This document shows positions 17,099-25,178 of a DNA stretch of 64,000 bases, piece by piece. How positions within the stretch are numbered: position 1 is the stretch's first letter; each line of letters starts with the position of its first letter. Location of the stretch: contig NZ_CP020772.1 in assembly GCF_002097535.1 (NCBI RefSeq), positions 2,604,001 to 2,668,000 on the forward strand. The letters run 5' to 3'. The position numbers and the translations under genes were made by a program. The DNA comes from Halobacillus mangrovi. Its GTDB lineage: Bacteria; Bacillota; Bacilli; Bacillales; Halobacillaceae. A model generated the notes under the pieces. It saw nothing but the letters and a program-made list of their open reading frames with translations, made no database searches and was not told the origin of the DNA.

Positions 17099-18409
17099 AT
17101 GACTTACACTAAAGAAGCAATTAAACAGGAAGTAAAGGAAAATCGCGTAGAATTTATTTTACTAGAATTCACAGATATGTTAGGTGACACTAAAAATGTA
17201 GAATTACCTGCTGAAGAATTAGACATGATCCTAAATGACGAAGCAATGTTTGATAGTTCCTCCATTTCTGGCTTCTCAGAAATCCAAGAAAGTGATATGT
17301 ATCTTGTCCCAGATTTAGACACATTCTTAATCCTGCCTTCCCTGGTAGATGAAGACCGCAGTGCTCGTTTTATTTGTGACATTTATAAGACAGATGGTAC
17401 ACCATTCGAAGGTGATCCTCGATATATCCTTAAGCGTGCGATGAAGGAAGCAGAGGAAATGGGCTATACTGTGAATGTTGGTCCAGAGCCTGAATTCTTC
17501 CTATTCAAGCTTGATGAAAACGGCTATCCAATTCGTGAAATGAACGACCGTGGCGGATATTTTGATGCCTCCCCGATTGACAAAGGAGACAAAGTACGTC
17601 GTGACATCGTTCGTACATTGAAGAAATTTGGCTTTGAAATGGAAGCTTCCCACCACGAAGTTGCCATGGGACAGCATGAAATCAACTTCCGCTTTGATAA
17701 CATGCTGAAAACGGCTGATAATATTCAAACATTTAAGAGTGTTGTTAAGGATATCGCTACGAACCATTCTTATCACGCTACGTTCATGCCAAAACCATTC
17801 TCAGGTGAAAACGGGTCTGGAATGCACTGCCACCTTTCCCTATTCAAAGATGGAGACAGCGCATTCTACGATGAAGACGCTAAAGATGGCGTATCCAAGA
17901 CTATGAAACAATTCATTGCGGGTATCCTTCACCACGCAGATGGAATTACTGCCATTACAAACCCGAACGTAAACTCATATAAGCGTCTTGTCCCAGGTTA
18001 TGAAGCACCTGTTAGTGTTGCATGGTCTCACTCTAACCGCAGCTGTATGATTCGTGTACCTAATACACGTGGAAAGGGAACGCGCTTTGAAGTCCGTAAC
18101 CCGGATCCTACCGCAAACCCATACTTGACTCTTGCGGTGTTGATTCATGCAGGTCTTGATGGAATTCGTAACGAACTTGATGCAGGGGAAGCTGAAAGCC
18201 GTAACTTATATGAAGTCACGGACGATAGCGTACCTACTCTTCCTACAAACCTTAAAGAAGCGATTCAAGCACTTAAGAAAGACGAATTGCTTATGAATGC
18301 TTTAGGAGATCATACGTCTCAAGCTTATGTAGACGATAAACAGCAAGAATGGACAGAGTATTCCCTACGTGTCAGTTCTTGGGAAATCCACCGTTATATG
18401 AATAAATAA
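17099..18409 (+). CDS. glnA: Glutamine synthetase, type I
   Basis: This 436-residue GSI makes glutamine from glutamate, ammonia and ATP as a cytoplasmic dodecamer. Beta-grasp (residues 1-105) and catalytic domains are present, with metal ligands in GPEPEFFLF and EINFR, the ATP-site GSGMHCHLSLF, the NPNVNSYKRLVPGYEAP flap with its catalytic Glu, and NRSCMIRVP. The length and lack of an adenylylation segment fit the feedback-inhibited GSI-alpha form of Bacillus (about 444 aa). The gene stands alone with a GlnR/TnrA box upstream and a strong hairpin after it. Confidence 0.95.
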   Translation: MTYTKEAIKQEVKENRVEFILLEFTDMLGDTKNVELPAEELDMILNDEAMFDSSSISGFSEIQESDMYLVPDLDTFLILPSLVDEDRSARFICDIYKTDGTPFEGDPRYILKRAMKEAEEMGYTVNVGPEPEFFLFKLDENGYPIREMNDRGGYFDASPIDKGDKVRRDIVRTLKKFGFEMEASHHEVAMGQHEINFRFDNMLKTADNIQTFKSVVKDIATNHSYHATFMPKPFSGENGSGMHCHLSLFKDGDSAFYDEDAKDGVSKTMKQFIAGILHHADGITAITNPNVNSYKRLVPGYEAPVSVAWSHSNRSCMIRVPNTRGKGTRFEVRNPDPTANPYLTLAVLIHAGLDGIRNELDAGEAESRNLYEVTDDSVPTLPTNLKEAIQALKKDELLMNALGDHTSQAYVDDKQQEWTEYSLRVSSWEIHRYMNK

Positions 18410-18420
18410 GAAGCAAAAAA

Positions 18421-18450
18421 AAGCAGGACTCAAAATTTCGAGTCCTGCTT
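18421..18450. terminator. Bidirectional terminator between glnA and rsgA-like gene
   Basis: A perfect 11-bp stem (AAGCAGGACTC at 18421-18431 with GAGTCCTGCTT at 18440-18450) is flanked by A8 and T5. Confidence 0.9.
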
Positions 18451-18458
18451 TTTCTATA

Positions 18459-19499
18459 TTAATTAGAAAATTTGTTTTTGTTTGGTCCATGCAGCATTCG
18501 GTTTGTAATATGTTGTCCATGGCGGTCTTTTAGCTCCAAACGATGCAATTCCCGCTTTAGCTTCTTAAAGCTCTTCAATCTTCCTTCATCAATCTCTCCA
18601 GCTTCTATGGCCTTCTGGACAGCACATCCAGGTTCAGAGGTATGTTTACAATCTCTGAATTTGCAATGAAGACTCAGCCTCTCAATATCCACAAAAGTGG
18701 ACTCCACTCCACGTTCTTCGCCCCACAACTGAAGCTCTCTCATGCCAGGGGTATCAATAATAAAAATGTCATTAGGCATGGAAAACAACTCTCTGTGGGT
18801 TGTCGTATGGCGGCCGCGATCGTCACTTTCTCGTACTTGTTTCGTTTTTTGTACTTCATCGTTCAGTATCCGATTAATCAAGGTAGATTTACCGACACCG
18901 GAGGAACCGATCAAAGAAATCGTTTCTCCAGGCTGCACTTCTGCAAGAAGAAGCTCTACTCCTTCTCCAGTCAGGGTGTTAACAGCGTGAGCCGGTACGC
19001 CTGGGGCACTGAGGTTTACATGTGCAATTTTTTCTTCTACATCCTTACACAAGTCCCGTTTTGTACAAACAACTACCGGCATGGCTCCACTCTCATAAAC
19101 TTGTTGAACATAGCGTTCTAAACGACGTACATTAAACTCCTGTGTAAGTGCTGTAACAATAAAAACCTTATCGATGTTAGAAGCAATCACTTGCTCCTCA
19201 TTACCGGTACCCGCCTGCTTTCTGGACAACAACGTCCGGCGCTGCAATAAACGGTGGATGATTGCTTTTTCTTTATTTTCATATGGTTGAAAGACGACCC
19301 AGTCCCCAACAGCCGGATAGTCTCTGGACTTTACACTTTCATAATGGTAGCGTCCGGACAAATTCGCCGTGTACGTATGGGTGTCGTCTGCAAGGGTGTA
19401 AATTCCGTGAGAGAAGCGTGTCACTCTCGCAACATGTTCCTCCTCTTTTACTTGCTCTTGAAAAAACGAGTGAAAATCTTTACGTTCCAATTGATTCAA
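18459..19499 (-). CDS. rsgA: RsgA-family circularly permuted GTPase
   Basis: This 346-residue protein has an N-terminal OB-fold (residues about 25-95), then the permuted GTPase order G4 (TKRD near 145), G1 (GSSGVGKSTLIN near 199) and G3 (DTPGMREL near 248). A C-terminal Zn finger (CKFRDCKHTSEPGCAV near 278) follows. RsgA checks 30S subunit maturation. Bacillaceae often carry a second RsgA-like gene apart from the prpC-prkC locus, and this isolated copy may be that paralogue. The start is TTG at 19499, 7 bases after AGGGGG. A possible leader peptide (19527-19598) and a GGAGGAC/GTCCTCC inverted repeat (19518-19547) lie upstream. Confidence 0.85.
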   Translation of the reverse strand: MNQLERKDFHSFFQEQVKEEEHVARVTRFSHGIYTLADDTHTYTANLSGRYHYESVKSRDYPAVGDWVVFQPYENKEKAIIHRLLQRRTLLSRKQAGTGNEEQVIASNIDKVFIVTALTQEFNVRRLERYVQQVYESGAMPVVVCTKRDLCKDVEEKIAHVNLSAPGVPAHAVNTLTGEGVELLLAEVQPGETISLIGSSGVGKSTLINRILNDEVQKTKQVRESDDRGRHTTTHRELFSMPNDIFIIDTPGMRELQLWGEERGVESTFVDIERLSLHCKFRDCKHTSEPGCAVQKAIEAGEIDEGRLKSFKKLKRELHRLELKDRHGQHITNRMLHGPNKNKFSN

Positions 19500-19526
19500 T
19501 AAATTTCCCCCTATTTTTGGAGGACG

Positions 19527-19598
19527 TTAAGATTTGATGTGTCCTCCATTAAATGTTTGATGGTTGATGATTGATAGACGCACATGTAAATTTTTCAT
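19527..19598 (-). CDS. Possible 23-aa leader peptide upstream of rsgA-like gene
   Basis: The ATG at 19598 follows AGGAG by about 10 bases. The peptide begins MKNLHVRLSIINHQ. Its last codons and stop lie inside the inverted repeat GGAGGAC/GTCCTCC (19518-19547), whose arms carry SD-like sequence. Translation could therefore affect access to the downstream TTG start. This is speculative: short frames of this size occur by chance. Confidence 0.25.
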   Translation of the reverse strand: MKNLHVRLSIINHQTFNGGHIKS

Positions 19599-19677
19599 TA
19601 AACATCAGCTCCTAACTTTATTGAGTATGTTACTAGTATATCAAAAGTCTTCAAAAAAGGTCCTTATGACATAAAAA

Positions 19678-19706
19678 AATTCACGTTCTCGGAGAAAACG
19701 TGAATT
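19678..19706. terminator. Terminator after ABC-2 exporter genes
   Basis: AATTCACGTT (19678-19687) pairs with 19697-19706. An A run and T run flank it. Confidence 0.75.
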
Positions 19707-19713
19707 CTTTCAA

Positions 19714-20493
19714 TTATCCCCGCGAAACAGCTTTTTTTGCTGAAACCGCTGCAAAGGTAATCGTAATCGCACAGGCAATAACAATTGCAATAACTCCTTG
19801 CATCAAATCCCAGAATATCCAGCCATCAATGAGGGCGGTGCGCATACTTTCAAAAATATAGGTCGTCGGATTAATCGTTGCCGCTACTTTTAACCACTGC
19901 GCTTCAATCAACTCGTATGGAACAAAAGTGGTGCTGAGAAAAATCAGTGGGAAGAAAATAAATGTACCGGCTTGAGCCGCTTGAGCGTTCTTCGTTCTTA
20001 GCGCGACCCCGGCGGAATACCCTGCAAAGGCCAGCCCCCACCCAATGGCAATTAGAAGAACAAATAGAATGCCTCCAAATCCAGTTTTTACTTCCAGTCC
20101 TAACAAAAAGCCGATCCCGATAATTAATAAAGTCTGGATGAAGAGCTGAAGCATTCCGGCAATAATTGGGCCTAGTACTATCGCCAGTCTGGAAGCTGGT
20201 GTCAATAACAACCGGGAGAAAAAACCATTCTCAATATCCTTTACAATCCCTTGCCCAGCTCCACCCGCTCCTCCAATAGCAGCTGAAACGATAGACACAG
20301 GCAGAATAAAGGCAAGATAATTTGCTCCTTCAAAAGTCGGCAGCTGAGAAATCCCACTCAATCCCCCTTCATATACAAGCAGGAAAAAGGCAGAGATCAT
20401 AAGGTTCGGAATAAATGAAAATGGGTTTCGAAGTGTTGTTTTAATATTTCTAACTGTAATCAGCCATGTATCTTTCCAGACATTATTCCCCAA
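19714..20493 (-). CDS. ABC-2 type exporter permease (DrrB-like)
   Basis: This 259-residue membrane protein has six hydrophobic segments (near residues 25, 60, 105, 140, 170 and 235) and the ABC-2 signature region FFPLIFLSTTFVPYELIEAQWLKVAATINPTTYIFESMR (shown here in part only as a landmark near 180-220). It works with the ATPase encoded just upstream; the reading frames overlap by 11 bases. The pair resembles daunorubicin-resistance (DrrAB) exporters, so drug or lipid efflux is possible, but the substrate is unknown. The start is TTG at 20493 after AGGGGGGAG. Confidence 0.85.
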   Translation of the reverse strand: MGNNVWKDTWLITVRNIKTTLRNPFSFIPNLMISAFFLLVYEGGLSGISQLPTFEGANYLAFILPVSIVSAAIGGAGGAGQGIVKDIENGFFSRLLLTPASRLAIVLGPIIAGMLQLFIQTLLIIGIGFLLGLEVKTGFGGILFVLLIAIGWGLAFAGYSAGVALRTKNAQAAQAGTFIFFPLIFLSTTFVPYELIEAQWLKVAATINPTTYIFESMRTALIDGWIFWDLMQGVIAIVIACAITITFAAVSAKKAVSRG

Positions 20494-21451
20494 CAGACTC
20501 CCCCCTTTCTACTTGCTCATTAGTGATCTTAAGAAAGATGTCATCAAGAGTTGGCGATGATAGATTGATGGTTTCGACCTGGATATTCCGCTGATCTAGT
20601 AAGCGGACAATTTCCAGTAATTTTTTCGTTCCATCTTCTACATACACTGTCAGTTTTTTATTTTGCAGGATAACCTCACTTTGACCAAACTGTTCTGTCA
20701 ATAATTGTTCAGCTTTCTGCTCGTCTTCTTCCGAATAGAAGGTCATGGTTACAAGATCATTTCCTATTTGGGCTTTTAACTCTTTAGGGGTTCCAGTTGC
20801 AACAATTTCTCCATTATTTATAATGCTAATCCTGTGAGCAAGCGAGTCTGCCTCCTCTAAATATTGAGTGGTTAAGAATATGGTAGTCTTGTTTTCTTCA
20901 TTCAACCTCCTCAATTCTTTCCATATCGCCATACGGTTAGATGGATCAAGACCTGTTGTCGGTTCATCAAGGAAAAGGATTTTTGGTTCGTTGACAAGAG
21001 TCAGAGCTAGATCCAGTCTCCTTCTCATCCCACCGGAGTAATTCCCTACTCTTCGTTCTGCAGCCTCCACCAGCTGGACGATTTCTAACAATTCGTTGGC
21101 TCTTTTTTTGGCATCGTTTTTCGAGAACCCGAATATACTTGCGTGCAATTCCAGCATTTCCCGACCTGTTAAGTCGGGGTCAACGCCCGTTTCCTGGAGA
21201 GCAACTCCTATATACCTTCTTACTTTTTCTGGTTCTTTGATCACGTCATGGCCAGCTACAGTCGCTTTTCCACCAGTCGCATTGATCAACGTTGTAAGGA
21301 TTTGGACGGTGGTTGACTTCCCAGCGCCGTTAGGACCTAAGAATGCGAAGAATTCTCCTTCATCTACCGTGAAACTGACATCTTTAACAGCTTGAACGTT
21401 TCCTTTTTTAAACGTCTTTGAAAGGTGTTCAACCTTAATCTTCCCGTTCAA
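20483..21451 (-). CDS. ABC transporter ATPase (DrrA-like)
   Basis: This 322-residue ATPase has Walker A GPNGAGKST (about residue 40), the signature NYSGGMRRRLDLALTL, Walker B ILFLDEPTTGLDP, and an H-loop replaced by Gln (FLTTQYLEEAD), as in the DrrA subfamily. A DrrA-type C-terminal regulatory extension (about residues 235-322) is present. AGGAG is 8 bases before a TTG at 21451; a GTG at 21460 is too close to the ribosome site. It forms a two-gene exporter with the downstream permease. Confidence 0.88.
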   Translation of the reverse strand: MNGKIKVEHLSKTFKKGNVQAVKDVSFTVDEGEFFAFLGPNGAGKSTTVQILTTLINATGGKATVAGHDVIKEPEKVRRYIGVALQETGVDPDLTGREMLELHASIFGFSKNDAKKRANELLEIVQLVEAAERRVGNYSGGMRRRLDLALTLVNEPKILFLDEPTTGLDPSNRMAIWKELRRLNEENKTTIFLTTQYLEEADSLAHRISIINNGEIVATGTPKELKAQIGNDLVTMTFYSEEDEQKAEQLLTEQFGQSEVILQNKKLTVYVEDGTKKLLEIVRLLDQRNIQVETINLSSPTLDDIFLKITNEQVERGESVGE

Positions 21452-21834
21452 ACGAATCACTCCTACAATTTATATTCGGCATCAGTGTCAAAAAAATTCC
21501 TATCTTTAACATACCGAACTTTATATCCATTTTCACCTAATAATTTGCCATTTAACACATTTAAGATATAGAACTCCAAACTAAAAGAATACGGAGAGAA
21601 GTTTCGCCCCGTACTCTGTTAAAATTTTCAAGTGTTAGAGAGTTAGCTTCTTTATCCATAATCATTTTCCAAAATTATGTTTTAGAAGTCTGCAATCAGG
21701 GAACCCTTGAGTTTAGCCGCTTTTTCACCGTTCGCAAAACTAGACGTTTTTCGCTCTTGTCCTGGCGACTTTACAAATGGTACCATATCAATATTATTAA
21801 ATGTTCAAAAAAATCTAAAAAGGAGTTGCCAGAC

Positions 21835-22083
21835 ATGCAAAATTTATTTGAGGTCAGTTGGTTTGTGCCAGCTTTGTGGGTAACGTTTGCCGTGTCCGTC
21901 TTCTGGGCTTATCATTCTTTCAAAGCAAAAAGATATGGGATGGTGTTGGTTGCAGGTATGGTTCAGATCATGATCAGTCCTGCCTTTGCGGTCACTATCG
22001 GCCCAGTTATCTTAGCCCTGGGTGTCATCCAATTTTATGTGGGAATTGTAAATACGAAGAAGGGTGAAAGCTATGAGGCTTAA
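21835..22083 (+). CDS. Small membrane protein (82 aa)
   Basis: This protein is not recognised. AAAAAGGAGTTGCCAGAC precedes the ATG at 21835. Two or three hydrophobic segments (residues 8-27, 34-53 and 54-73) are separated by short basic turns (HSFKAKRYG). The tail is charged (NTKKGESYEA). The last codons form the left arm of a hairpin (AAGGGTGAAA 22060-22069 with TTTCACCCTT 22098-22107) that probably terminates this gene and the convergent one. Confidence 0.6.
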   Translation: MQNLFEVSWFVPALWVTFAVSVFWAYHSFKAKRYGMVLVAGMVQIMISPAFAVTIGPVILALGVIQFYVGIVNTKKGESYEA

Positions 22084-22112
22084 GGGTCTTATAGATATTT
22101 CACCCTTTTTTC
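22060..22112. terminator. Terminator overlapping two convergent gene ends
   Basis: A 10-bp perfect stem (22060-22069 and 22098-22107) with a 28-base loop is followed by a T run. It lies across the stops of the genes ending at 22083 and 22089. Confidence 0.55.
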
Positions 22113-22448
22113 TATATACTTACATAAATCACCGAGCGTAGGAAACATTTCAAATTCTCTGTTCATCGGAATTTCCCAGTTGGGGAATGGCTCGATCTCC
22201 CAATACTTCACAAGAGCTGCGTAAGTCGCAATAAACCGGTCTCTGTCTCCATTGTATAGATGTTTTAGGTTGATGTCTGTCGTGAGATGTTCAACTGGAT
22301 TATCATAGGTTGGTTCAATATAATGATGTACGAACTGAACCGTCGACATGTACACCTCGAATATTAATCCACGGTTCCTAAACCGTTTTTCAACGATTTT
22401 CTTCGTTTTGTAATACTGAAAGTCAAACACTTCTGCCAAGTCTCCCAC
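22089..22448 (-). CDS. Hypothetical cytoplasmic protein (about 119 aa)
   Basis: This protein is not recognised. It is aromatic- and charge-rich (FDFQYYKTKKIVEKRFRNRG..., HHYIEPTYDNP, WEIEPFPNWEIP) and soluble. The start is ambiguous: a GTG at 22448 abuts a run of seven G, while a TTG at 22439 has better spacing to GGGGGTGGGAG. The composition looks coding (no rare-codon clusters, regular amphipathic helices). No partner genes suggest a role. Confidence 0.5.
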   Translation of the reverse strand: MGDLAEVFDFQYYKTKKIVEKRFRNRGLIFEVYMSTVQFVHHYIEPTYDNPVEHLTTDINLKHLYNGDRDRFIATYAALVKYWEIEPFPNWEIPMNREFEMFPTLGDLCKYIEKRVKYL

Positions 22449-22767
22449 CCCCCCTGCAAAGTTTTATTATTTAATTATAATTCTTCATCTATCGACAAAA
22501 TCCCTGCTCTCCAGTCAAAAACCTTACCTATTTTGCATTTTTCATCTATTAATGTTCTATTAAAGGAATAACTGAGTTTTGATCGACCGGAACCGAGAAG
22601 ACAAGCTCAAACATTATCCATTTTTGTCTCAATCTGTTACTTTTAAGGATGACAAGGAAAAATTTCTTATGGTTTACCATTGGTGCTTTTAATTTGACGT
22701 GCAAATGCTCATAATTTAGGGAGAGGTCGCAACAGTGCTGTAGGTCTTTTTACCATTTTGGAGGAAC
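22449..22767. other. Intergenic region before the 21-bp array
   Basis: This stretch is AT-rich. No gene with a ribosome site was seen on either strand. A degenerate unit (TTTTACCA at 22748) just before the array may be a decayed extra copy. Confidence 0.5.
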
Positions 22768-22880
22768 TTGCACCAAACCTTGCTGTTCTTGCACCATTTT
22801 AAAAGGAACTTGCACCAATTCAGAGGGACTTTGCACCATTTGAAGCTGTGTTTGCACCAATTAAAGAAAATCTTGCACCA
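22768..22880. repeat. Six-unit tandem array, exact 21-bp period, core TTGCACCA
   Basis: TTGCACCA starts at 22768, 22789, 22810, 22831, 22852 and 22873, exactly 21 bases apart with no slippage. The intervening 13 bases vary freely apart from alternating A/T after the core. Both strands stay open through the array, giving heptad-like peptides (LHxxxxx on +, WCKxxxx on -). This follows from 21 being a multiple of 3. The array ends 40 bases before the nfrA ATG. Confidence 0.9.
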
Positions 22881-22920
22881 TTTCAATAAATTGAATAGTA
22901 AACTTATCAGGAGGAAATTT

Positions 22921-23658
22921 ATGAACAATACGATTGAAACCATATTGAACCACCGCTCGATAAGAAAATTCGAGGATATCCCAGTCACTGATGAACAGCT
23001 GTCCACCGTCCTAACAGCAGCTCAACAAGCTTCAACATCAAGTTATATGATGGCGTACAGCATAATTGGAGTGACTGATCCAGCTAAAAAAACGGAATTA
23101 GCAGAGATCACTGGACAAGCCTATGTAAAAGATAATGGTCATTTGTTAATTTTCTGTGCTGATTTACATCGCCACACACTTAAAGCGAATGAAGAAAATT
23201 ATGAAAACATGAAGCCAAACCTCGAAAATACTGAGCACTTTTTAGTCTCTGCTATTGATGCAGCACTGGCTGCTCAAAATGCGGCGATAGCTGCTGAGTC
23301 TATGGGGCTAGGCATATGTTATATCGGAAGTATTCGAAACCAATTAGAACGGGTGGATAAAATCCTTTCTTTACCCACTCATGTTATCCCTCTATTTGGA
23401 ATGGTGCTTGGTGTACCTGCGCACTCACCAAACCAAAAGCCAAGGCTACCTAAAGAAGCTGTATATTTTGAAAATGAGTATAGGGACCATACGAGTGAAC
23501 TAGAAGCCTTTGATAAAGAGATTACTTCTTATTATCAATCCCGTTCGAGCAACAACCGTGTGGATACTTGGACGGATCAAATGCTCAGACGTTTTACTAA
23601 ACCGATGAGAATGGATGTTACTGACTTAGTGCAAAAGAAAGGGTTCAATAAAAGGTAA
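22921..23658 (+). CDS. nfrA: NADPH-dependent FMN/nitro reductase NfrA
   Basis: This 245-residue oxygen-insensitive nitroreductase of the NfsA/FRP group binds FMN and uses NADPH. The opening MNNTIETILNHRSIRKF (with the FMN-phosphate HRSIR contact), AAQQASTSSYMMAYSIIG, AAESMGLGICYIGSIRN and the C-terminal KGFNKR match B. subtilis NfrA1 closely. CAGGAGG lies 8 bases before the ATG at 22921. An upstream extension through the 21-bp repeats is rejected. It may be co-transcribed with the sirtuin gene 21 bases downstream. Confidence 0.92.
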   Translation: MNNTIETILNHRSIRKFEDIPVTDEQLSTVLTAAQQASTSSYMMAYSIIGVTDPAKKTELAEITGQAYVKDNGHLLIFCADLHRHTLKANEENYENMKPNLENTEHFLVSAIDAALAAQNAAIAAESMGLGICYIGSIRNQLERVDKILSLPTHVIPLFGMVLGVPAHSPNQKPRLPKEAVYFENEYRDHTSELEAFDKEITSYYQSRSSNNRVDTWTDQMLRRFTKPMRMDVTDLVQKKGFNKR

Positions 23659-23679
23659 AGTTAGTTGGAGAGTGATCAC

Positions 23680-24402
23680 ATGTACAAAACACTATCTCTA
23701 CATTTGAGGCATGCAGAAAATGTTGTAGTACTGACTGGAGCTGGGGCGTCTACCGCTAGCGGTATTCCTGATTTCCGCTCAAGTGAAGGGCTTTGGAGTG
23801 AAGATAATTCAAGAGAATATTATATGTCTTCCGACTATTTCTTTCATAATCCAGAAGACTTTTGGAAGAAATATAAAGCGATCTTTCGTTTGAAGTTATT
23901 AAAGAACTACAGACCCAATCCCGTTCATCAGTTTATACATGAACTGGAAAATAGGGAGCGAAACGTTACAGTAATTACTCAAAATGTCGATGGTCTTCAT
24001 CAGCTCGCTAAAAGCAGCAATGTTATCGAGTATCACGGGACGTTAAATCGCTCAAGCTGTCCAAGCTGCGGACGTTCTTTCTCGCTTGATTATGTCATGG
24101 AACATGCCATTCCCCGGTGCGATCAGTGCGGAAAGATATTGAAACCAGATGTTTTATTATTTGGTGACTTAATTACAGCACACGAAGAGTCCGAATCCGC
24201 TATCAAAGAAGCCGACCTACTATTAGTGATGGGAACTTCGCTTTTCGTAACACCTTTCAGTCTATTACCTTATTCTGCTGCAGAAGCTGGCATCACCTCT
24301 GCGATAATAAATAATGAACCGACAGAAAAAGATGGTCTGTTCGATTACGTGATCCATGATGATTTATCTCAGGCTGTAAAACAAATTAAAACCTTCCTCT
24401 AA
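23680..24402 (+). CDS. NAD-dependent protein deacylase (sirtuin)
   Basis: This 240-residue Sir2 family enzyme removes acyl groups from lysines using NAD+. NAD-site motifs GAGASTASGIPDFRS and TQNVDGLHQLA, the catalytic His in EYHGTL, and the Zn finger CPSC...CDQC are all present, as is VMGTSLFVTPFS. The ATG at 23680 has GGAGAG 7 bases upstream. The position after nfrA links it to NAD(P)H-related functions but proves nothing. The subclass (SrtN/CobB) is not resolved. A hairpin follows at about 24437-24477. Confidence 0.92.
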   Translation: MYKTLSLHLRHAENVVVLTGAGASTASGIPDFRSSEGLWSEDNSREYYMSSDYFFHNPEDFWKKYKAIFRLKLLKNYRPNPVHQFIHELENRERNVTVITQNVDGLHQLAKSSNVIEYHGTLNRSSCPSCGRSFSLDYVMEHAIPRCDQCGKILKPDVLLFGDLITAHEESESAIKEADLLLVMGTSLFVTPFSLLPYSAAEAGITSAIINNEPTEKDGLFDYVIHDDLSQAVKQIKTFL

Positions 24403-24436
24403 TATTTTGAGGCTGAGACAAAACGGAATGAAACTC

Positions 24437-24479
24437 AAAAACTCCGAACGATTCGTTGAAATCAGTTCGGAGTTTTTTT
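24437..24479 (+). terminator. Terminator after sirtuin gene
   Basis: AAAAACTCCGAAC and GTTCGGAGTTTTT form a 13-bp stem with a 15-base loop and a T run. Confidence 0.8.
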
Positions 24480-24519
24480 GTCCCAAGAAAGGTATCAATT
24501 ACCACTCTATTAAAAAACA

Positions 24520-24690
24520 TCTCTTTCACGGGCACGGGCACAGCTCCCTTGAAAAGCAAAAAATGACTTCCAGCGGGACCTTCACTCGAGCTGTTCCCGT
24601 AGGAAAATCTGCGTTGATCTTTCAAGAGTTCCAACGTTCGTTTTTAAACACCTTTGCTATACTTATGTCCCGGTCTCCTTTCTAGAATAT
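24520..24690. repeat. Diverged copy of GC-rich Bacillaceae intergenic repeat
   Basis: Segments such as TTTCACGGGCACGGGCACAG, CTTCCAGCGGGACCTTCAC and GCTGTTCCCGTAGGAAAATC follow the pattern of a repeat dispersed in Bacillaceae intergenic regions. Related strings occur at 27490-27610, 27774-27947 and 50655-50750. Open frames across it are incidental. Confidence 0.5.
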
Positions 24691-24751
24691 TGAAACTTCT
24701 GCCCTCGCCGTTTCGTATTTAGGTAAAACGAATTCTCAGGGGGAGATAAAC

Positions 24752-25075
24752 ATTACTAAATGGAAAGTTTCCATCATTACCGTCCTAGTACTTGGTCTAA
24801 TTAACTATGGACTTGCTCTTCTATTGGGCACTCACTTCATTGATCTCAGTTTTATCCTAGGTCTTGCAGCAGCCGTCGCCATCAAGTTCTTTAACTCATC
24901 TGGAGGATACTCAAGTCGAAGCCTTGACTTGCGTGTTCAGTCTCAAACAGGTGGAAAACAGACAACTGTTGAAAAAAAGTTTACAGCTTCAGCTAGTTTT
25001 TATACAGCCATTGCCTATGGTGCAGTGGGGCTTATAGCCATTTTAGTAATATATCGAGATTATTTTATAGGATAG
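24752..25075 (+). CDS. Small membrane protein with probable ATT start (107 aa)
   Basis: The reading frame opens after a TAG at 24683 and contains no ATG or GTG before the conserved-looking first membrane helix. An ATT at 24752 lies 6 bases after GGGGGAG, and the peptide from there (TKWKVSIITVLVLGLINYG) starts with a normal basic N-terminus and membrane helix. The only alternative, TTG at 24824, would delete that helix and has no ribosome site. Further helices lie near residues 33-45 and 83-103. The family is unknown. Confidence 0.6.
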   Translation: MTKWKVSIITVLVLGLINYGLALLLGTHFIDLSFILGLAAAVAIKFFNSSGGYSSRSLDLRVQSQTGGKQTTVEKKFTASASFYTAIAYGAVGLIAILVIYRDYFIG

Positions 25076-25178
25076 ACCCTTAAGCTCTCTATTTCCTAGG
25101 GGGGCTTTTTTCTTGACTACAAGTACAGCCCTCCTCTATAGTACTTACTTAATTAAAGGTAAATGGAGGGAAAAGACC

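Noticed and set aside
22768..22880. CRISPR array
   Set aside because: The constant part is only 8 bases, the period is 21, and there are no cas genes; CRISPR repeats are 24-40 bases with spacers of similar length.
22768..22920. N-terminal extension of NfrA with LHxxxxx repeats
   Set aside because: The NfrA family begins at the ATG at 22921, which has a strong ribosome site; the extension is repeat-derived.
22716..23006. Minus-strand frame encoding repeated WCKxxxx heptapeptides
   Set aside because: It is a by-product of the 21-bp array (21 is divisible by 3), runs into the 5' end of nfrA on the opposite strand and has no ribosome site.
24407..24685. 92-codon + strand frame after the sirtuin gene
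   Set aside because: It covers the terminator and a diverged intergenic repeat, with no ribosome site.
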